Position numbers and translations under genes: made by a program
Part shown: piece by piece, positions 60,261 to 64,000 of the stretch
Numbering within the stretch: the first letter of the stretch is position 1
Layout of the letters: each line of letters opens with the position of its first letter
The notes under the pieces: generated by a model
Databases searched by the model: none
What the model saw: only the letters and a program-made list of their open reading frames with translations
Told to the model about the DNA's origin: nothing
NCBI RefSeq assembly: GCF_009769385.1
Contig: NZ_VKAB01000016.1
Span: forward strand, 248,001-312,000
Reading direction: 5' to 3'
DNA: 64,000 nucleotides
Origin: Saccharothrix deserti
Lineage (GTDB): Bacteria > Actinomycetota > Actinomycetes > Mycobacteriales > Pseudonocardiaceae

Positions 60261-61537
60261 ACCGATTCCTCCTGTGCCACGGGGTGGTGCCCGTCGGCCG
60301 ACTCGACGAGGGTGGGGTCCTGGAAGACGTGGTCGAGGACCTGCGACGCCCCTCCGCGGGCGGAGGCGGAAAAACCGAGCGTCGAGAACGTCACGCGCGT
60401 GCCGCCCGCGTCGCCCGCGAAGACGTGGAGCCGCAACTCGTCGTGCAGGAAGCCCGCGATCCACGGCGAGAGGGCCGCGAAGTAGCCGCCGAGGACCAGC
60501 AGTCGAGGGTTGAAGACGTTGACGAGGATGCCCGCGCCGACGCCGAGCCAGTGCGCGATCTCGGCGAACGCGGCCAGGACCCTGGGGTCGCCCGCCCGGG
60601 CGCGATTGCTGATCTCGGCGAGCCGCTTCTCCACGTCCAGCGACGGGTCGCGGACCGGGTCGTGTTCCGACGCCGCCGCCGTGAGCAGGGCGTTGAGGCC
60701 GACGGCGGCCTCCCAGCAGCCCCTTCTGCCGCACCCGCAACGCGGACCGCCCGCTCGAACCCGCATGTGCCCGACCTCGCCCGCGAAGCCGGCGGCGCCG
60801 CGCAGCAACTGTCCGCCGGCGACCACGCCGCCGCCGATGCCCACCGCACCGCTGAGCAGGACCAGGTCGGCGCTGCGGTCCGGGCCCTGTCCCTCGATCT
60901 CGGCCAGCGCGGCCAGGTTGGCCTCGTTGTCCAGCAGCACGGGGTACGGCGGGTCGCCGAGGATGCGCCGGATCTCGGCGACCACCGCGACGTCGGTCCA
61001 GCCGAGGTTCGGCGCCTCGTGGACGATTCCGGTCCCCACCTCGACCAGGCCGGGTACGGCGATGGTCATCCCGACCGGGCGGATGCCGTCCTTGGCCAGA
61101 CGCTTCTGGGCCTGGCCCAGCAGCCGCCCCAGACGTGTCAGCACCAGGGCGGGCTCCATGCGCGCGGTGTCGAGGGCGAGCCGCTTCTCCGACACGACAT
61201 CGCCGCGCAGGTTGAGCACGAGCACCCACAGGTAGTCGATGTTGACCTCGGCCCCGACCGCGACCACGTGCTCGCCGTCGAGCCGGATGTACTGGCCCGG
61301 CCTGCCGACCGTCGCAGGCTCCGCCTCCCCCTCGCCCACCAGGCCGCGGTCGACCAGTTCGGCGACGAGACTGGACACCGTCGCCTTGTTCAAGCCGGTC
61401 TCCGCGGCGAGCCGCGCCCTGGACCGCGGGCCGCGGTCGCGCAGGTGCGACAGCACGACCGAGAGGTTGTGCCTGCGGACCGTGAGCTGGTCCGCGGCCC
61501 CGCTGCGCGCGCGCAGGCGGACGGGCCTGCTTCTCAT
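60257..61537 (-). CDS. ROK-family regulator of the sugar operon
   Basis: Start ATG 61537 (GAGGAG 5 bases upstream); 426 residues, the frame being open further upstream. Winged HTH at about 20-75 (SRARLAAETGLNKATVSSL), then a full ROK domain with an ATP-type phosphate loop-like segment (GAVGIGGGVVAGG), the conserved ExGH (GEVGHM) and the zinc motif CGCGRRGC. First gene of the operon ROK-RbsA-RbsC-RbsB-dehydrogenase-isomerase, which it probably represses in the absence of the sugar or its phosphate. A hairpin terminator separates it from the large secreted protein gene upstream. Confidence 0.9.
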   Translation of the reverse strand: MRSRPVRLRARSGAADQLTVRRHNLSVVLSHLRDRGPRSRARLAAETGLNKATVSSLVAELVDRGLVGEGEAEPATVGRPGQYIRLDGEHVVAVGAEVNIDYLWVLVLNLRGDVVSEKRLALDTARMEPALVLTRLGRLLGQAQKRLAKDGIRPVGMTIAVPGLVEVGTGIVHEAPNLGWTDVAVVAEIRRILGDPPYPVLLDNEANLAALAEIEGQGPDRSADLVLLSGAVGIGGGVVAGGQLLRGAAGFAGEVGHMRVRAGGPRCGCGRRGCWEAAVGLNALLTAAASEHDPVRDPSLDVEKRLAEISNRARAGDPRVLAAFAEIAHWLGVGAGILVNVFNPRLLVLGGYFAALSPWIAGFLHDELRLHVFAGDAGGTRVTFSTLGFSASARGGASQVLDHVFQDPTLVESADGHHPVAQEESV

Positions 61538-61600
61538 GCCACTCCTCGGTGTCACCGGACAGCGCCGGCCGGAGGCCGGGTGCCGGATACGGGAAGGGGA

Positions 61601-61629
61601 GGTGTGGCCCGCACCGTGCGGGCCACACC
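61601..61629 (-). terminator. Terminator hairpin after the large secreted protein gene
   Basis: GGTGTGGCCCGCA (61601-61613) and its exact complement (61617-61629) with a 3-base loop, 6 bp downstream of the stop of the minus-strand gene. Confidence 0.8.
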
Positions 61630-61635
61630 CACGAC

Positions 61636-64000
61636 CTACTCGTGCGGCAGGGCGTCCGGGTTGTGCCCGGACTTGGGGGTGTACCGACCGATGACCTCGA
61701 CGTTGCCCGCGACGTCGATGGAGCGGTACTCCAGGACGTCCTTGCCGGGCCTCAGCTTGATCTCGCCGCCGCGGTAGACCTGCCACGGTCCGCGGGAGAT
61801 CCGGTACTCGGTCTTGGCCACGCCGGAGGTGTTGTCGGCCGCCCGGAGCCGCACCCGGGACGCCGCCGCGCCGCGCTCGGCCGCGGTCACCGGTGTCACG
61901 GTGTCGACCTTGACGTCGACCACCGTCTCCGTCGAGGTGTTGCCCGCCGCGTCGGTCGCGCGCACGCCGATCCGGTGCACCCCCTCACTTGCGACGGCCA
62001 CCGCGCCGGAGTAGGGCAGCCACGCCCCGGCATCGACCCGGTACTCGACCACCGGGCCACCGGAGGTCTCGTCGGCCGCCGAGGCCGACACCGTGACCGG
62101 CCGCGTCCACCAGCCCTCGGCGCCGGACGGCGTGTCGGCCTTCGCGGTGACCTTCGGCGCGGTCTGGTCGACCTTGATCGTGACCGCCTTCTCCTCGGAC
62201 GTGTTGCCCGCGGTGTCGGAGGCCCGGAAGGTCACCGCGCGCGTGCCGTCCTCGGTGAACGACAGCGGTGCCGTGTACTCCGCCCAGCCGCCATCGCCGA
62301 CCCGGTACTCCACGTACACCTGGCCCGGACGGTCGTCGGTGGCCGTGGCGGTCACCGTCACCGGTCCCTTCCACCACCCGTTCGCGCCGGTGGGCGCGGC
62401 GGGCGCGACGGCCACCGACAGCTCCGGTGCCGTCCGGTCGCCGTCGATCACCCGGAAGTGGTCGAACCGCGCGGGCTTCGACGCCGTCTGCGGGCCGCCG
62501 AGAGCGAACAGGCCGATCTTCGCGTTGTTCGCGAGTGCGGTGTTGACCACCGGTTCGAGTGACGTCCAGGTCTGCCCGTCCGGGCTGTAGGAGCCGGTGT
62601 AGGTGTTCCCGGACTTGGTCAGCCTCAGGTGCCACACGCCTTGGGTGAGGCCGCCCGCGGTGGGCTGCGGTTGGTCGATCACATCGCCGGTTTCCGAGCG
62701 CAGCTCGATCCCCCGATCCACCGCCGAGCCCGGTGCGTTGGTGGTGAGGTAGTCGAACTTCACGTAGTTCGCGTCGTCGCCGTAAGCGATCAACCCGGCC
62801 TGCTGGTACTGCTCGTTCAGGGCGGAGGCGTCCACCTTCGTCTCGATGGTCCAGTCGTCGCCCGGTGCGCTCTGGAGGATGAAGTTGGCCGGCGCGTCGG
62901 TGGACGTGCCGTAGATGTCACCGTCGCTGGTGTCGATGCGCAGGGCACCGTCGGCCACGCCGTAGCCGGTGGGGTCGCGCCGGACGATGGTGTTCCAGCG
63001 GCAGCCGTCGAGCGACGGACCGGTGAAGTCGTCGTTCGGGTCGACCTCGGCCGTGGTGTCCGGCGTGATGCCGAACGTGTCGAACTCGGCGTCAACGACG
63101 GGGTGGTCACCGGAGCCGGCCAGCGACAGCAGGCCGATCTTCGGGTTGGTGATGCCCGCCAGCGACTTGGTCTGCGGCATCGGGGTGAAGGTGTGGCCGT
63201 CCGCGCTGTAGGACGCGGTCAGGTTCTCCCCGTCGCTGTTGAACCTGATCCAGACGGTGTCGGGGTACTCCGCGCCCAGCGGCGCGGTGTTGGACTCGCC
63301 GACCTCGTTGGGTGAGCCGTTCTCCTCCCGGATGAACTGGAAGATGCGGCTCGCCGCGTCGTCGCTGCCGGTGGTGCGGCCCTCCAACACCATCTTGGCG
63401 TAGTTGTCGTCGTCGCCGTAGACGATGAGCCCTGCCTGCTGGTACGCCTGCCGGGCGGGCAGCCGGAGCTTGGTGGTGGCCTCGAAGGCCCCCGGCGGCA
63501 GGTCCTGGAGCACGATGTTCGGCGCGTCGCCGCCGGTGCCGTAGATGTCGGCGGGCGCGGTGGGGATCACGAGGTGCCCGTCGCGGACGGCGAGGTCCTG
63601 GTTCTCCCGCACCACCGTGGTCCACCGGCCCCGGTCCAGCGAGGCGCCGAGGAAGTCGTCCGACCGGCCGGCGAGGCAGTCCGTCGGCGGCGTCCGCACG
63701 GTGATCTCGACGTTCGCCGTGCCGCTCGCGCCCCTGGCGTCGGTCGCGGTGACCTTGGCCTGGAACGTGCCGCCGGTGGCGTAGGTGTGGCTGGTCGTGG
63801 CACCGGTGCCGGTGCCGCCGTCACCGAACGTCCAAGCGTACCGGATGGGGTCGTCGCCCTCGGGATCGGTGGCGGTCGCGGTGAAGTCGACCGTCAGCGG
63901 CGTGGCGCCCGACGTCGGGGTGGCCGTGGCGGTGACCGCGGGCCGCCGGTTGTGCGTGACACCCCCGCCGACGAACTCCAGCCAGTTGATGTTCGCGAGG
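61636..64000 (-). CDS. Large secreted multidomain carbohydrate-associated protein (5' end beyond the window)
   Basis: The frame is open through the right edge, so the protein is larger than the 787 residues visible; apparent internal starts such as 63699 are not the gene start. Visible domains from the edge: the end of a CBM6-like module (ANINWLEFVGGG), a PKD domain (TPLTVDFTATATDPEGDDP, then YAWTFGDG), two DUF1349/GH43-C2-like concanavalin domains (YQQAGLIVYGDDDNYAKM and YQQAGLIAYGDDANYVKF), and three OmpL47-type Ig repeats (VEYRVGDGGWAEY, VEYRVDAGAWLPY, TEYRISRGPWQVY). This order is typical of actinobacterial ThuA/sugar-dehydrogenase-type secreted proteins, whose catalytic part would lie outside the window. 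The sugar operon next door probably imports its product. Confidence 0.82.
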   Translation of the reverse strand, partial: LANINWLEFVGGGVTHNRRPAVTATATPTSGATPLTVDFTATATDPEGDDPIRYAWTFGDGGTGTGATTSHTYATGGTFQAKVTATDARGASGTANVEITVRTPPTDCLAGRSDDFLGASLDRGRWTTVVRENQDLAVRDGHLVIPTAPADIYGTGGDAPNIVLQDLPPGAFEATTKLRLPARQAYQQAGLIVYGDDDNYAKMVLEGRTTGSDDAASRIFQFIREENGSPNEVGESNTAPLGAEYPDTVWIRFNSDGENLTASYSADGHTFTPMPQTKSLAGITNPKIGLLSLAGSGDHPVVDAEFDTFGITPDTTAEVDPNDDFTGPSLDGCRWNTIVRRDPTGYGVADGALRIDTSDGDIYGTSTDAPANFILQSAPGDDWTIETKVDASALNEQYQQAGLIAYGDDANYVKFDYLTTNAPGSAVDRGIELRSETGDVIDQPQPTAGGLTQGVWHLRLTKSGNTYTGSYSPDGQTWTSLEPVVNTALANNAKIGLFALGGPQTASKPARFDHFRVIDGDRTAPELSVAVAPAAPTGANGWWKGPVTVTATATDDRPGQVYVEYRVGDGGWAEYTAPLSFTEDGTRAVTFRASDTAGNTSEEKAVTIKVDQTAPKVTAKADTPSGAEGWWTRPVTVSASAADETSGGPVVEYRVDAGAWLPYSGAVAVASEGVHRIGVRATDAAGNTSTETVVDVKVDTVTPVTAAERGAAASRVRLRAADNTSGVAKTEYRISRGPWQVYRGGEIKLRPGKDVLEYRSIDVAGNVEVIGRYTPKSGHNPDALPHE

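Overview
This is a 64 kb chromosomal window from a very GC-rich filamentous actinomycete. Secreted CBM2-tailed hemicellulases, AfsR-like, LysR, TetR and ROK regulators, GTG/TTG starts and tightly coupled ATGA junctions all fit. I infer the Pseudonocardiaceae (Saccharothrix, Lentzea or Actinosynnema-like) from overall protein character; no rRNA or other marker gene is present. I saw no rRNA, tRNA or CRISPR array.

Layout. 0-5.8 kb: GlxA-type regulator (cut by the left edge), a LysR/PLP-dehydratase divergon with a coupled peroxiredoxin, and a ROK repressor divergent from a DUF1479 oxygenase. 5.9-14.7 kb: a large AfsR-like regulator, a DrrAB-type ABC exporter, a TetR/MMPL exporter pair and a spermidine-synthase-like protein. 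14.7-27.8 kb: the most interesting locus. A minus-strand operon (FAAL ligase, antigen-85-like acyltransferase, MFS exporter, TetR) diverges from a 2156-residue polyketide synthase whose carrier, AT and thioesterase regions resemble mycobacterial Pks13. Unlike Pks13 it also carries dehydratase and ketoreductase domains. A secreted lipase is translationally coupled behind it. The set parallels the fbp-fadD32-pks13 mycolate condensation locus and probably makes a reduced mycolate-like or beta-hydroxy/unsaturated branched lipid, which the secreted acyltransferase could transfer. 27.9-30.4 kb: a secreted cutinase with the exact catalytic spacing of PET hydrolases, and a second secreted hydrolase.

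30.4-36 kb: a nested palindromic element, an Nramp-like transporter, a GDSL lipoprotein, a conserved hypothetical protein and an ECF sigma factor fused to its own anti-sigma, membrane and exported domains. 36-42.2 kb: a xylan/arabinoxylan module (LacI regulator, CE1-CBM2, CBM2-GH62, GH30-CBM2) with a perfect LacI palindrome before the GH62 gene. 42.4-45.8 kb: a 28-bp tandem repeat, a cystathionine-gamma-synthase-like enzyme divergent from a MocR regulator, and a TVP38 membrane protein. 45.8-48 kb: DUF3152, DUF6153 and DUF305 exported proteins, whose two promoter regions share the inverted repeat CTATG-N3-CATAG.

48.1-53.3 kb: a graveyard of mobile elements. Relics of at least three transposase types and a tyrosine recombinase surround a NmrA/HxlR divergon, with fragments of an exported calcium-binding-like protein and of inositol-phosphate synthase. 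53.3-64 kb: a regulator made of four tandem XRE HTH domains, then a sugar operon (ROK regulator, RbsA-, RbsC- and RbsB-type transporter, Gfo/Idh/MocA dehydrogenase, TIM-barrel isomerase). It lies downstream of a very large secreted multidomain carbohydrate-associated protein that runs off the right edge.
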